Shown: positions 24,660-33,137, counted from the stretch's first letter. The stretch is DNA of 48,622 bases from Frankia sp. AgB1.9 (GCF_016786355.1 NZ_JADWYX010000027.1:1-48622), one strand, 5' to 3'. A program made the numbers and translations. Notes: generated from the letters alone by a model not told the origin.

Positions 24660-25682
24660 CTGACTACCACGACAGCCAACGACGAGCTTCTCCAGCTGCG
24701 CGAGGCCCTGCGAGGGACGCTCGGCACCGAGGGCCAGGACCTCCAGCCCACGGTAGCCGCCGACTGGCGCCCGGTGTGGCCGGCACTGGCGGAACTTGGT
24801 CTGACCGCGCTGTGCGTACCGGAACCGCTCGGCGGGTTCGGCCTGCGGACCGACGCCGCCGTCATGGCGGCGATGGAGCTCGGCGCGGCCCTTTACGGGG
24901 GTCCGTACGCCGGGCTCACCGCGAGCGCGCACGCCCTGGCCCAGGCCGCCGGCGACGCCGCCGCGGACGAGCTGCTCGCCGGCATCCTGGCCGGCGAGCG
25001 GGTCTGCGCGTTCGGGCGCCTGGGGGCGGACGGGCGGCTCGCCCGGCTGGTCGACGGCGTGCCCGGGGCGGACGCCCTGTTGCTGCTCGATCAGCCCGGC
25101 GGCGGCCTGGTGCTCTTCGCCGACCCGGACGACTGGACCGCCGACCCGGCTCCGCACGGCTTCGACGTGTCCCGGACCTGCGGCGACGTCACGGTGAGCC
25201 CGGGGGCCGGACGCCGGCTCGCCCCGGCGGGCCAGGCGGTGGAGCTGTACGAGCTGCTCCTCGCCGCCGACGCCGTCGGCTGCGTGCGCCGGATGCTCGA
25301 CCGCGCCGTCGCCTACGCCGGCCAGCGCCAGGCGTTCGGCCGGCCGATCGGCGGCTTCCAGGCGGTCCAGCACCGGCTGGCCGACCACGCCGTGCGGGCG
25401 CAGGGCATGACCCTCGTGGTCCGCGCGGCGGCCGACCTGTTCGACGCCGACCCCGTCCCGCTGCGGCGCGCGGTCGCGACGGCCGCGCTGAGCGTGAGCT
25501 CCGCGGCCCCGCTCATCCTGCACGACCTGCTCCAGCTCACCGGCGCGATCGGCTTCACCTGGGAGTACGGGCTGCATCTCTACGAGCGCCGGGTCCACCA
25601 GGACGCCCGCCTGGCGGCGAACCCCCGGGCGGCCCAGCGGTCGCTCGCCGAGCTTGAGGGATGGACGACCCATGCGCACTGA
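24660..25682 (+). CDS. Acyl-CoA dehydrogenase, subunit type A (pair 2), apparent CTG start
   Basis: A 340-residue ACAD-fold protein, shorter than its relatives. It has LGLTALCVPEPLGGFGLR, RQAFGRPIGGFQAVQHRLAD and TGAIGFTWEYGLHLYERR at the C-terminus, and no GGxxEI active-site segment. The coding pattern clearly begins at 24660 (L/M-TTTTANDELL), where the codon is CTG preceded by GAGG at 5 bp. A stop lies four codons upstream, and the first canonical start is GTG 24774, which would remove the N-terminal helix. Either CTG initiates or a base change has altered an ATG. It overlaps the next gene by 11 bp and pairs with it. Confidence 0.82.
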   Translation: MTTTTANDELLQLREALRGTLGTEGQDLQPTVAADWRPVWPALAELGLTALCVPEPLGGFGLRTDAAVMAAMELGAALYGGPYAGLTASAHALAQAAGDAAADELLAGILAGERVCAFGRLGADGRLARLVDGVPGADALLLLDQPGGGLVLFADPDDWTADPAPHGFDVSRTCGDVTVSPGAGRRLAPAGQAVELYELLLAADAVGCVRRMLDRAVAYAGQRQAFGRPIGGFQAVQHRLADHAVRAQGMTLVVRAAADLFDADPVPLRRAVATAALSVSSAAPLILHDLLQLTGAIGFTWEYGLHLYERRVHQDARLAANPRAAQRSLAELEGWTTHAH

Positions 25683-26901
25683 CGTCGGGGCAGATCAGGC
25701 CGTCGGGGCCGTTGAGGCAGATCAGGCCGTCGAGGCGGACCTGGACGTCGAGGCGTACCGGGACCAGGTCCGGGCCTTCATCGCCGAGCACGGCGTACCC
25801 ATGGTGGGCGAGGGCGTCCGGGTTCCGCGGGACGAGGCCGAGGAGAAGGCGATCCGGGCCTGGCTGCGGGCGCTCTACGAGGCGGGATACCTGGGCGCGG
25901 GCTGGCCGCCGGAGTGGGGCGGCCGGGCGGGCCACGTCCCCGTCCGCGACCTCGTGCTGATGGAGGAGCTCATCCGCGGGAACGCGTACCGCCCGCTGGA
26001 CCAGGTCATGCTCGCCAGCCACGCGATCATCGAGTTCGGCTCCGACGCCCAGCGGCGCGAGCTGCTCCCCCGCATCCGCGGCGCGGAGCACATCTGGTGC
26101 CAGCTGTTCAGCGAGCCCGACACGGGCAGCGACCTGGCCTCGCTGCGCACCCGGGCCGAGCCTGACGGCGACGGGTTCGTCGTCACCGGTCAGAAGATCT
26201 GGAGCACCGACGCCCAGTGGGCCGACATGGGGATGCTGCTGGCCCGCACCGACCCCTCCGTCGACCGGCACGCGGGGCTCACCGCGTTCGTCATCCCGAT
26301 GGACCTTCCCGGCATCGAGGTCCGCCCGATCCGCGAGATGACCGGCTACGCCGAGTTCTGCGAGGTGTTCCTCGACGGCGTGCGCCTCGGCCCCGAGCAC
26401 GTCCTCGGCGCGGTGAACGGCGGCTGGAAGGTCGTCACCTCGGGCCTCGCCTCCGAACGCGCCTTCGTCGGCGCCAACGCCGTGCAGCTGGAGCGCATGT
26501 TCGCCGACCTGGTCGCGCTGGCGGGGGCCGCCCGGCTGCCCGACGGCACGGTCGCGCTGGCGCACGAGGACGTCCAGGCGAGGCTCGCCGGCGCGCTCGC
26601 CCGGGTCGAGGAGGTCAGGCTCATCGTCCGGGACACCGTCGACCGGGTCCTGGTCGACGACGAGCGCCCGAGCGACGGCCCGGTCGCCAAGCTCGCCTAC
26701 ACCGAGACCAACGTCGCGCTGTGCGACCTCGCGATGGAGCTGATCTCGTCCTCGGTCTCGATCGACGAGGACGGCGTCGCGGTCGCGGCCAGGTGGCACC
26801 ACAACTTCCTGTGGGGCCGGGCCCTGACCATCTCGGGTGGCGCCTCGGAGATCATGCGCGGCCTCATCGGCCGCCAGCTGCTGGGCCTGCCACGGGCCTG
26901 A
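25672..26901 (+). CDS. Acyl-CoA dehydrogenase, subunit type B (pair 2)
   Basis: A 409-residue ACAD: AGYLGAGWPPEWGGRAGH, QLFSEPDTGSDLAS, GQKIWSTDAQWADMG, a strand with FCEVFLDGVRLGPEHVLG and C-terminal ISGGASEIMRGLIGRQLLGLPR with the candidate catalytic Glu. It has an acidic, repetitive extension of about 20 residues at the N-terminus (VGADQAVGAVEADQAVEAD). ATG 25672 lies 11 bp before the stop of the upstream partner, indicating translational coupling and a heteromeric complex. It ends in a region of short tandem repeats. Confidence 0.92.
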   Translation: MRTDVGADQAVGAVEADQAVEADLDVEAYRDQVRAFIAEHGVPMVGEGVRVPRDEAEEKAIRAWLRALYEAGYLGAGWPPEWGGRAGHVPVRDLVLMEELIRGNAYRPLDQVMLASHAIIEFGSDAQRRELLPRIRGAEHIWCQLFSEPDTGSDLASLRTRAEPDGDGFVVTGQKIWSTDAQWADMGMLLARTDPSVDRHAGLTAFVIPMDLPGIEVRPIREMTGYAEFCEVFLDGVRLGPEHVLGAVNGGWKVVTSGLASERAFVGANAVQLERMFADLVALAGAARLPDGTVALAHEDVQARLAGALARVEEVRLIVRDTVDRVLVDDERPSDGPVAKLAYTETNVALCDLAMELISSSVSIDEDGVAVAARWHHNFLWGRALTISGGASEIMRGLIGRQLLGLPRA

Positions 26902-26936
26902 CCGGGACCAGTGTGACCGGGACCAGTGTGACCGGG
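26899..26936. repeat. 15-bp tandem repeat, 2.5 copies
   Basis: TGACCGGGACCAGTG occurs at 26899-26913 and 26914-26928, followed by TGACCGGG. It begins inside the stop codon of the ACAD gene. Together with the complementary CCGGGTCA-containing repeats at 26990-27027 it could fold into a terminator between the convergent genes. Confidence 0.6.
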
Positions 26937-26989
26937 CTGTCGCGGCGACCCGGCCACGCTGGCCCCGGCCGCGCTGGCCGGGTCACGCG

Positions 26990-27027
26990 AGGCCGGGTCG
27001 GCTGGGCCGGGTCAGCTGGGCCGGGTC
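26990..27027. repeat. 14-bp tandem repeat at the cupin 3' end
   Basis: GGCCGGGTCGGCTG, GGCCGGGTCAGCTG and GGCCGGGTCG follow each other. The last part overlaps the final codons of the leftward cupin gene. The units are partly complementary to the TGACCGGG repeats 90 bp upstream. Confidence 0.55.
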
Positions 27028-27515
27028 GCCGCCCACAGCTCGCGGTTCGCGACGGCGGCCTCGACGATCGGCTTCCAGCGCTCGGCGGTCTGGTCGGTGA
27101 TCTTCATGTCGAAGCTCGTCGAGGTGCGGAACTCCAGCACCTCGGCTCCGTCCGGACCGGCGGTGTAGGCGTACGGCGCGTCGGCCGCGACGAAGAACCC
27201 GTCGCCCTTGCCCATGGTGCGGGTGCCCATGAGGATCTCCCCGGACACGACGTAGTAGAGGCAGTCGGCCGAATGGGTGTGGCGGGGCAGCCGGAAACCG
27301 GCGCCGAACCAGGAGTGGACGAGGCTGAACCCGTCCGGGCCCTCGCCCTTGAAGAGCACGGTGACGCGCTGCCCGGCGTCGACCGGCCGGATGTCGAGCT
27401 GGGTGTAGACCGCCTTGTCGATCGTCGGCGGCGTCATCATCCCGTCCTGCTCCAGGGTGGGCGCGCCCGCCGACGTGTAGAACTCCATCTTGGTGGTGCG
27501 CTGCTCGGACGACAT
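27012..27515 (-). CDS. Cupin-domain protein
   Basis: A 167-residue single-cupin protein. Motif 1 is RHTHSADCLYYVVSGE (His about 79 and 81, Glu 93) and motif 2 lies around GDGFFVAADAPYAYTAGP. Metal binding is likely, but the second motif lacks an obvious His, so its catalytic status is uncertain. It could be an isomerase, a dioxygenase or a small-molecule binder. It lies 75 bp downstream of an F420-type oxidoreductase on the same strand and is probably co-transcribed from site E. GGGAG precedes the ATG. Confidence 0.82.
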   Translation of the reverse strand: MSSEQRTTKMEFYTSAGAPTLEQDGMMTPPTIDKAVYTQLDIRPVDAGQRVTVLFKGEGPDGFSLVHSWFGAGFRLPRHTHSADCLYYVVSGEILMGTRTMGKGDGFFVAADAPYAYTAGPDGAEVLEFRTSTSFDMKITDQTAERWKPIVEAAVANRELWAATRPS

Positions 27516-27590
27516 CGGCTACTCCCAGCTACGAGGAACGTGTCCCGTCGGACCTGCTGTCAACGTTGTCGGGGCGCCGGCGGGCGCCCG

Positions 27591-28601
27591 TCACCAGAGG
27601 CTCGCGATCGGCTCCACCATCGCGAGATCGGTCGGCTCGATGATCATCGTGGTCACCGGGCCGTCGCGCCAGGCGGCGAGCTGGTCGGCGATCCGCGCCA
27701 GCGGGCCGACCAGGGCCAGGTCGTCCACGAGCTCGTCCGGCACGGCGGCGCAGGCACCGGCCCGGTCGCCGCCCAGGTAGAGGTCCTGGATGTGGTTCGC
27801 CTCGTCGACGTACCCGTAGCGGGCGACCAGCGCGGCGTAGAAGTTCTTCGACTTCGAGCCCATCCCGCCGATGTGCAACGCGATGCGGGGGCGGACCTGG
27901 TCGCGGCAGGCGTCGAGGTCGTCGCCGACGCAGGCCAGGACGGTCGGAGCCACCTGGAACCCGTCCGGCGCCTTCGCGAGCGCGTCGCCCCAGGCGTTGC
28001 TCCACCGGGTCGGGCTCCACAGGTACGGGAGCAGGCCGTCGGCCTCGGCCACGGTCATCGCCACGTTCTTCGGCCCGAGCGCGGCCACCAGGATCGGGGT
28101 GTCCGGCGCCGCCGGCAGGGTCGTGCGCAGCGGGCGGCCCTGGCCGGTGGAGCCGGGGCCGGTGTAGGGAACCTGGTAGATCGACCCGGAGAACTCGAGC
28201 CGCTCCTTCCCGGCCAGGGCCTTGCGCAGCACAGCCAGGTACTCCCGGGTCATCGGGACAGGCGGGTGGTAGGGCACGCCATGCCAGCCCTCGACCACCT
28301 GCGGGCCGGAGGCGCCGATACCGAGGACAAACCGCCCCTCGGACAGCTGCTGCAGCGTCAGCGCGGTCATCGCCGTCATGGCGGGCGTGCGGGCCGGCAT
28401 CTGCGCGATCGCGGTACCGAGCCGCAGCCGGCTGGTCACCGCCGCGACGGCGGCCAGCGGGGTGAACGCGTCGCTCCCCCAGGCCTCGCCCGTCCACACC
28501 GAGTCATACCCCGCCTGCTCGGCCCGGCGCGCAACGGCGACGAGCGAAGCCGCGTCCCCGTGAATTCCGGCAAGGCTCAGTCCCAGCGCAATCTCCGACA
28601 C
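27591..28601 (-). CDS. LLM-class F420-dependent oxidoreductase
   Basis: A luciferase-like protein of about 336 residues. It shows VARRAEQAGYDSVWTGEAWG, LRLGTAIAQMPARTP, EGRFVLGIGASGPQVVEGWHG and TPILVAALGPKNVAMTVAEADG, typical of MSMEG-type F420 enzymes that act on hydrophobic substrates. The frame could start at GTG 28610. However, a promoter-like pair (TTGACA at 28638-28633, 18-bp spacer, TAGTGT, then 7 bp) points to a leaderless start at GTG 28601, and neither start has a ribosome-binding site. The cupin gene follows. Divergent from the CoA ligase at 28746. Confidence 0.87.
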   Translation of the reverse strand: MSEIALGLSLAGIHGDAASLVAVARRAEQAGYDSVWTGEAWGSDAFTPLAAVAAVTSRLRLGTAIAQMPARTPAMTAMTALTLQQLSEGRFVLGIGASGPQVVEGWHGVPYHPPVPMTREYLAVLRKALAGKERLEFSGSIYQVPYTGPGSTGQGRPLRTTLPAAPDTPILVAALGPKNVAMTVAEADGLLPYLWSPTRWSNAWGDALAKAPDGFQVAPTVLACVGDDLDACRDQVRPRIALHIGGMGSKSKNFYAALVARYGYVDEANHIQDLYLGGDRAGACAAVPDELVDDLALVGPLARIADQLAAWRDGPVTTMIIEPTDLAMVEPIASLW

Positions 28602-28622
28602 GCGCGGCACACTAGTTCGATG

Positions 28623-28644
28623 ACAATATCGATGTCAATGTCGA
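28623..28644. promoter_or_regulatory. TCGA-box operator, site E, overlapping a -35 box
   Basis: Boxes TCGA, TCAA and TCGA are on a 6-bp pitch, with a poorly matching first box. On the minus strand the site contains a perfect TTGACA (28638-28633), 18 bp before TAGTGT. A repressor bound here would block the LLM promoter directly. It lies 102 bp upstream of the divergent CoA ligase. Confidence 0.65.
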
Positions 28645-28745
28645 CTTAAGGTGGACCCCGGCGGGCGGCGCGGCTAGCTTGTCCGGCGGAAGCACGTGCG
28701 GCCGCGGCCCGGCGGGCCGCTGAGTGGGATGGAACCGACTGACGG

Positions 28746-30386
28746 ATGGATGCCACGACCAGACGGGTTTCGGCGGCGGCAGTCGAGGCGCTTCCGCGCG
28801 CGGGGGCGGACCGCGTGGCGCGCCATCGGGCCGACGGCTCGTGGGACGACCGGACGCTCGCGGACGGGATCGAGGCGGCGGCGGGTCGACGGCCGGACAC
28901 CGTGGCGCTGATCGACGGCGACGGCCGGCTCGCGTGGGCGGGGCTGGCGGCGGCCGTCGCCCAGGGCCTCGCGTCCCTGCGCGGCCACGGCGTCGGGCCG
29001 GGCGACGGGGTCGTCCTGGTCAGCGGGAACACCCGGCACGGAGTGATCGCCTACCACGCCCTGCTGCGCCTGGGCACGACGGTCGCGGTGCTCGACCGGC
29101 GGTGCGGCCCGGCCGACGTCCAGGTCGCGCTCGACGCGCTGCCCGGCCGGCCGAGGGTCATCGTCGCGGCCGACGAGGCGGGGCGCCTCGGTGACGTGCT
29201 CGCCGGCGCCGAGACGCTGCCGCTGGAGCTCTTCGGGGGCGAGCCGGGCCCGGCCGCCCCGCCGACGTGGGACGAGCCGGACCGGGACCGCACCGCGGTC
29301 ATCCTCTTCAGCTCGGGAACCACCGGCCGGCCGAAGGGCGTCGCGCACTCCCTCAACACCCTGACCGCGGGCGCCAGCAACATGGCGCGGATAACGTCCG
29401 CCGACGAGAGCACGGTGGCGTTCCTCATCAGCCCGCTGACCAGCATCACGGGGCTCATGCAGGTCCACCTGGCCGCGGACCAGCACGCGACGCTGGCCCT
29501 GGAGGACAGGTTCGAGCCGGCGGGCACCCTCCAGCGGATGGCGGCGGCGGGCGCGACCCTGCTGGGCGGCGCGCCGGTCATCGCCGAACGCCTGCTGCGC
29601 GCCGCCGCCGGCCCAGACGGTGCCGGTTCAGACGGTGCCGGTTCAGGCAGCGCCGAGACCCGCGGTGGCGTCACCCTTCGGACCCTCGCGCTCGGCGGCG
29701 CGATGCTGCCGCGCCCGTTGCTGGAGCTCGCGACCGACTCGTTCGGGATCGAGATCGCCCGGGTGTACGGCTCCTCCGAGGCGCCCAACTTCTCGGGCAG
29801 CCTGGCGACCGACGACCGCGAGCGACGGCTGTCCGACGACGGCGCGCTCATGCCGGGCGGCGAGGTCCGGATCGGCTCGGCCGAGCATCCGACGGAAGGG
29901 CTGCTGCGCGGGCCCAGCATGTTCCTCGGCTACCTCGACCCGGCGGACGACCAGTCGGCGTTCGAGGACGGCTGGTATCGGACCGGGGACCAGATCGAGG
30001 CGCATCAGGGCCGGCTGACCGTCGTCGGCCGGTTGAAGGAGCTGGTCAACCGCAACGGCCTCAAGGTCTCGCTGACCGAGATCGACGCGGCACTCGCGGC
30101 GCTGCCCGGCGTCGTGGAGTACGCCTCGTTCGGGATGCCCGACCCGGAGACCGGCGAACGGCTCGCGGTGGCCGTGCTGGCCGACGAGGGCGTCACGATC
30201 ACGCTCGACGACGTCATCCGGTATCTGCTCGCGGGGGGACTGGCCAAGCGCAAGCTTCCCGAGCAGCTGGTGCGCTGGGACGGCCCGCTGCCACGGACCG
30301 CCTCCGGGAAGGTCGTCCGGTCCCGGCTGGTCATGGAGGCCCCGGCGAAGGACGGCGACCTGGCCCCCCGCCTGCGCCAGACCTGA
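28746..30386 (+). CDS. AMP-dependent acyl-CoA synthetase/ligase
   Basis: A 546-residue adenylate-forming enzyme. Motifs are the P-loop FSSGTTGRPKG (about 195), VYGSSEAPNFSG, WYRTGDQIE, GRLKELVNRNGLKVS and TASGKVVRSRL with the C-terminal catalytic Lys. It is Ala/Gly-rich, with a short duplicated stretch (GPDGAGSDGAGSGSA) made by a 15-bp tandem repeat at 29614-29643, probably a surface loop. It should form a CoA thioester of an unknown acid. It is the first gene of a rightward unit with an SDR and is divergent from the LLM gene over site E. Confidence 0.9.
   Translation: MDATTRRVSAAAVEALPRAGADRVARHRADGSWDDRTLADGIEAAAGRRPDTVALIDGDGRLAWAGLAAAVAQGLASLRGHGVGPGDGVVLVSGNTRHGVIAYHALLRLGTTVAVLDRRCGPADVQVALDALPGRPRVIVAADEAGRLGDVLAGAETLPLELFGGEPGPAAPPTWDEPDRDRTAVILFSSGTTGRPKGVAHSLNTLTAGASNMARITSADESTVAFLISPLTSITGLMQVHLAADQHATLALEDRFEPAGTLQRMAAAGATLLGGAPVIAERLLRAAAGPDGAGSDGAGSGSAETRGGVTLRTLALGGAMLPRPLLELATDSFGIEIARVYGSSEAPNFSGSLATDDRERRLSDDGALMPGGEVRIGSAEHPTEGLLRGPSMFLGYLDPADDQSAFEDGWYRTGDQIEAHQGRLTVVGRLKELVNRNGLKVSLTEIDAALAALPGVVEYASFGMPDPETGERLAVAVLADEGVTITLDDVIRYLLAGGLAKRKLPEQLVRWDGPLPRTASGKVVRSRLVMEAPAKDGDLAPRLRQT
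29614..29643. repeat. 15-bp in-frame tandem duplication inside the CoA ligase gene
   Basis: CAGACGGTGCCGGTT is repeated exactly twice, adding five residues. In-frame slippage in a loop region is the simplest explanation. Confidence 0.6.
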
Positions 30387-30504
30387 CCACCCCAGGAACC
30401 CCCACTCCCATGAGTTCGTGCACTTCCCGAGAGGATCCCGCGATGTCCTTGCGATCGCCTGTTCCGGCGCCCACCGCCCACCGCCGCGTGCCGGGGCTCG
30501 CCCG

Positions 30505-31341
30505 ATGAGCGGGGCGCGCGCGGGACGGGTCGCCCTGGTCACGGGCGCCGCGGGCGGGATCGGCGGAGCGGTCGTCCGCCGGTTCGTCGCCGAGGGCGGG
30601 AAGGTGGTCGGCGGGGACATCGACGAGGCGGGCCTCGCGGCCCTCGGCGCCGAGCTGGGCCCCGAGGTCTTCGCGGGCGCCCGGTGCGACGTGACCGTCG
30701 AGGACGACGTGGCCGCGCTGGTGGCCCTGGCCACCGAGCGGTTCGGCGGCCTCGACGTGGTGGTGGCCAACGCCGGCGTGGGGACGTTGGGCGAGATCGC
30801 CGACCACGACTTCCGGGCCTGGCGCCGCGTCGTCGACCTCTGCCTGAACGGCGCCTTCCTGACGATCAAGCACGGTGGCCGGGCGCTGCGGGACGCGGGG
30901 CGCGGCGGGTCGATCGTCACGGTCGCGAGCCTCAACGCCGTGCAGCCCGGCCGCGGTCTCGGCGCCTACTGCGCGGCGAAGGCTGGCGCCGTGGCGCTGA
31001 CCGAGGTCGCGGCGCTGGAGCTGGGCCGCCACGGCATCCGGGTCAACGCCGTGGCTCCGGGCCTGGTCCGCACCTCCATGACCACCTATCTGTGGCAGAT
31101 GCCCGGCGTGGTCGAGGAGTTCGTCGAGAACGCCCCGCTCGGCCGGTTCGCCGAGCCGGAGGAGATCGCCAACGTGATCTACTTCCTGGCGTCCGACCAG
31201 GCTTCCTTCATCACCGGCGCGCTGTACGGCGTGGACGGCGGGGGACGCACGATGCGCTACCCCGACATGATCGGCGGGATGGAACGGGCGATGGCGGCCG
31301 CCGCGTCGCGACCGGGCCGGGCGCCGACGACGGCGAGCTGA
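30505..31341 (+). CDS. SDR-family oxidoreductase
   Basis: A 278-residue short-chain dehydrogenase: TGAAGGIG, GGDIDE (acidic residue, so NAD is likely), NAGVGT, the catalytic Ser in VASLNA, YCAAK, and FITGALYGVDGG. It probably oxidises a hydroxyacyl-CoA or cyclic alcohol made by the neighbouring enzymes. I chose ATG 30505 because the Rossmann fold begins 10 residues later; upstream codons to 30418 lack coding bias. It lies 118 bp after the ligase stop on the same strand and converges with an NTF2-like gene. Confidence 0.88.
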   Translation: MSGARAGRVALVTGAAGGIGGAVVRRFVAEGGKVVGGDIDEAGLAALGAELGPEVFAGARCDVTVEDDVAALVALATERFGGLDVVVANAGVGTLGEIADHDFRAWRRVVDLCLNGAFLTIKHGGRALRDAGRGGSIVTVASLNAVQPGRGLGAYCAAKAGAVALTEVAALELGRHGIRVNAVAPGLVRTSMTTYLWQMPGVVEEFVENAPLGRFAEPEEIANVIYFLASDQASFITGALYGVDGGGRTMRYPDMIGGMERAMAAAASRPGRAPTTAS

Positions 31342-31370
31342 CCGGCCACGCCGCCCCTGGACCACGGAGC

Positions 31371-31799
31371 CTAGGTAGTGCGCGGCGCCTGGTCCTTGGG
31401 GCGGGCCGGGCGGTCGGCGAGACCGTCCGGCGTGACGAACTGGCACCGGCAGCGGCCGATGCGCCAGCCGTCCGGCGTCCGCACCAGGTCGTCGTGGTAG
31501 ATCGCGTGGCGCGGGGCGCCGCCGGCCTGGTCGACGAACAGCAGGTTCCGGGTGGTCCGGGCCTGGTCCGGGCCCAGCATCTCGATGCTGGGCGGGCCGC
31601 CGAGGTGCATCCCGCCGGGCGCGGCCCGCATCATCGCGCGCAGCGCGTCGTGCCCGTCGAAGGACCGCCCGTAGACCAGATAGCTGGCGTCCGGGGTGAA
31701 CAGCCCGACCCAGCCTTCGACGTCGTCCAGGTCGAGCATGAGGCAGTAACGGGCCACCAGGTCGCTGATGGCCACATGGTCCGCGGGAGCGGGGAGCAT
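31371..31799 (-). CDS. SnoaL-like / NTF2-family protein
   Basis: A 142-residue protein: helix VAISDLVARYCLMLDLDDVEGW, LFTPDASYLVYGR, DALRAMMRAAPGGMH, and a strand near TPDGWRIGRCRCQFV. It has the same family layout as 16161-16580 but low identity by eye. A Tyr/Asp pair near the first helix is placed as in steroid-isomerase-like members. ATG 31799 follows AAGGAG at 5 bp; a GTG two codons upstream overlaps that site and is unlikely. It follows the P450 gene by 33 bp and is co-transcribed with it. Confidence 0.82.
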   Translation of the reverse strand: MLPAPADHVAISDLVARYCLMLDLDDVEGWVGLFTPDASYLVYGRSFDGHDALRAMMRAAPGGMHLGGPPSIEMLGPDQARTTRNLLFVDQAGGAPRHAIYHDDLVRTPDGWRIGRCRCQFVTPDGLADRPARPKDQAPRTT

Positions 31800-31832
31800 C
31801 AGCACTCCTTCTTGCCAGCCAGGCTTTGCCGG

Positions 31833-33059
31833 TCAGGCCATCTTGTAGCGGATCGGCAGGCGCTTCGGGCCGCCGACGAACAGGGTCTCCATGTACTCGG
31901 GGGTCCCGGCCAGCTCGATCGACCGCAGCCGAGGGACCAGCTCCGCGTAGAGCGCCTGGCCCTCCAGGCGGGCGAGGTGGGTGCCGAGGCAGTAGTGCGC
32001 GCCGAACCCGAACGCGACGTGCCTGTTCGGGCTGCGGCCGACGTCGAAGGCGTCCGCGTTCTCGAAGACGTCCTCGTCGCGGTTCGCCGACGGGTACGAC
32101 AGCAGCACGGACTCCCCCGCCGCGATCGGCTGTCCCCGCACGACGGTGTCCTCGGTGGCCGTGCGCATGAACTGCTTCACCGGCGACACCCACCGGATCA
32201 TCTCGTCGAACGCGGTCGGGACGAGGGAGAGGTCGCCGGACAGCCGCCGCCACTGGTCCGGGTACTCCAGCAGGGCGTGCATGCCGCCGGCCAGCGCCGA
32301 GCTCGTGGTGTCGTGGCCGGCCGTCGCGATCAGCACGTAGTAGCCGGCGGCTTCCATCTCGCCGATCAGCTCGCCGTTGATCCTTGCGTTGGCGATCACG
32401 GAGCCCAGGTCGTCCGTCGGGTTGGCCCGGCGATCCGCGATGACCGTCTGGAAGTACTGGAAGAAGTCGATCAGCGCGGCCATGTGCGCCTGCTTGTCGC
32501 CCTTGCGGGCCAGGTCCTCGTCGTCGGCGCCGAAGAGCTCCTGGGTGAGCTTGAGCATCCGGGGGAAGTCCTCCTCGGGCAGCCCGAGCAGCGACATGAT
32601 CACGTACAGCGGGTAGTGCGAGACGACGTCGACGAAGAAGTCGCACTCGCCGCCGAGGTCGGCCAGCTGGTCGACGAACCGCTTGGCGAGCTCCTCGATC
32701 CTCGCCCGCAGCCGGCGGACACCGAGCGGCTTGAACCAGTCAGCGCTGATGTGCCGGTAGACCGGGTGGTCCGGCGCGTCCATCTGGACCAGGGACCGGA
32801 TCGGGATGTCCTGGCGGGACTCGTCCTTCGGCTTCGGACCGAGCGCCGTGCGCGGGGCGTTGATCCAGAGCGCGGCGTCCCGCGAGATCGTCATGACGTC
32901 GTCGTGCTTGGTGATGGCCCAGAACGGGTTGTATTTCGGATGCTCGACCAGGTACACCGGAGACTCGCGGCGCAGCACCGCGGCGGCCGCGTAGAAACGC
33001 TCGTTGTCCGCGTACGCCCGGGGATCGGTGAAGACGGTGGCCGCTGTCTCGCTGTCCAT
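31833..33059 (-). CDS. Cytochrome P450
   Basis: A 408-residue bacterial P450. The I helix is IATAGHDTTSSALAGG, the K region is MIRWVSPVKQFMRTA, and the haem loop is FGFGAHYCLGTHLARLE with axial Cys at about 357. The C-terminal ETLFVGGPKRLPIRYK is typical of the actinobacterial CYP groups that hydroxylate terpenes and steroids. I chose ATG 33059 (GGAG 8-11 bp upstream). A longer frame to 33119 would run through operator site F. It is separate from the P450 at 4343 in sequence. No ferredoxin gene is next to it. Confidence 0.93.
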   Translation of the reverse strand: MDSETAATVFTDPRAYADNERFYAAAAVLRRESPVYLVEHPKYNPFWAITKHDDVMTISRDAALWINAPRTALGPKPKDESRQDIPIRSLVQMDAPDHPVYRHISADWFKPLGVRRLRARIEELAKRFVDQLADLGGECDFFVDVVSHYPLYVIMSLLGLPEEDFPRMLKLTQELFGADDEDLARKGDKQAHMAALIDFFQYFQTVIADRRANPTDDLGSVIANARINGELIGEMEAAGYYVLIATAGHDTTSSALAGGMHALLEYPDQWRRLSGDLSLVPTAFDEMIRWVSPVKQFMRTATEDTVVRGQPIAAGESVLLSYPSANRDEDVFENADAFDVGRSPNRHVAFGFGAHYCLGTHLARLEGQALYAELVPRLRSIELAGTPEYMETLFVGGPKRLPIRYKMA

Positions 33060-33115
33060 GACCGGGTTCTCCGCATCTGCGCGCTGATCGCGTCCGCCGG
33101 ACGCGGGTTTGGTAA

Positions 33116-33137
33116 TCAAACTCGACGTCGACGTCGA
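33116..33137. promoter_or_regulatory. TCGA-box operator, site F (before the P450)
   Basis: Boxes TCAA, TCGA, TCGA and TCGA sit on a 6-bp pitch, 57 bp upstream of the P450 start. TACTAT on the minus strand, directly adjacent (33143-33138), could be a -10 box. The site would then cover the transcription start. Confidence 0.68.

Noticed and set aside
26899..27027. Short repeats as a possible CRISPR array
   Set aside because: Units are 14-15 bp, adjacent and without spacers, and no cas genes are near.
26217..28649. An 810-codon open frame on the plus strand over the ACAD, cupin and LLM genes
   Set aside because: Shadow of well-supported genes, with low-complexity Arg/Gly/Asp composition.
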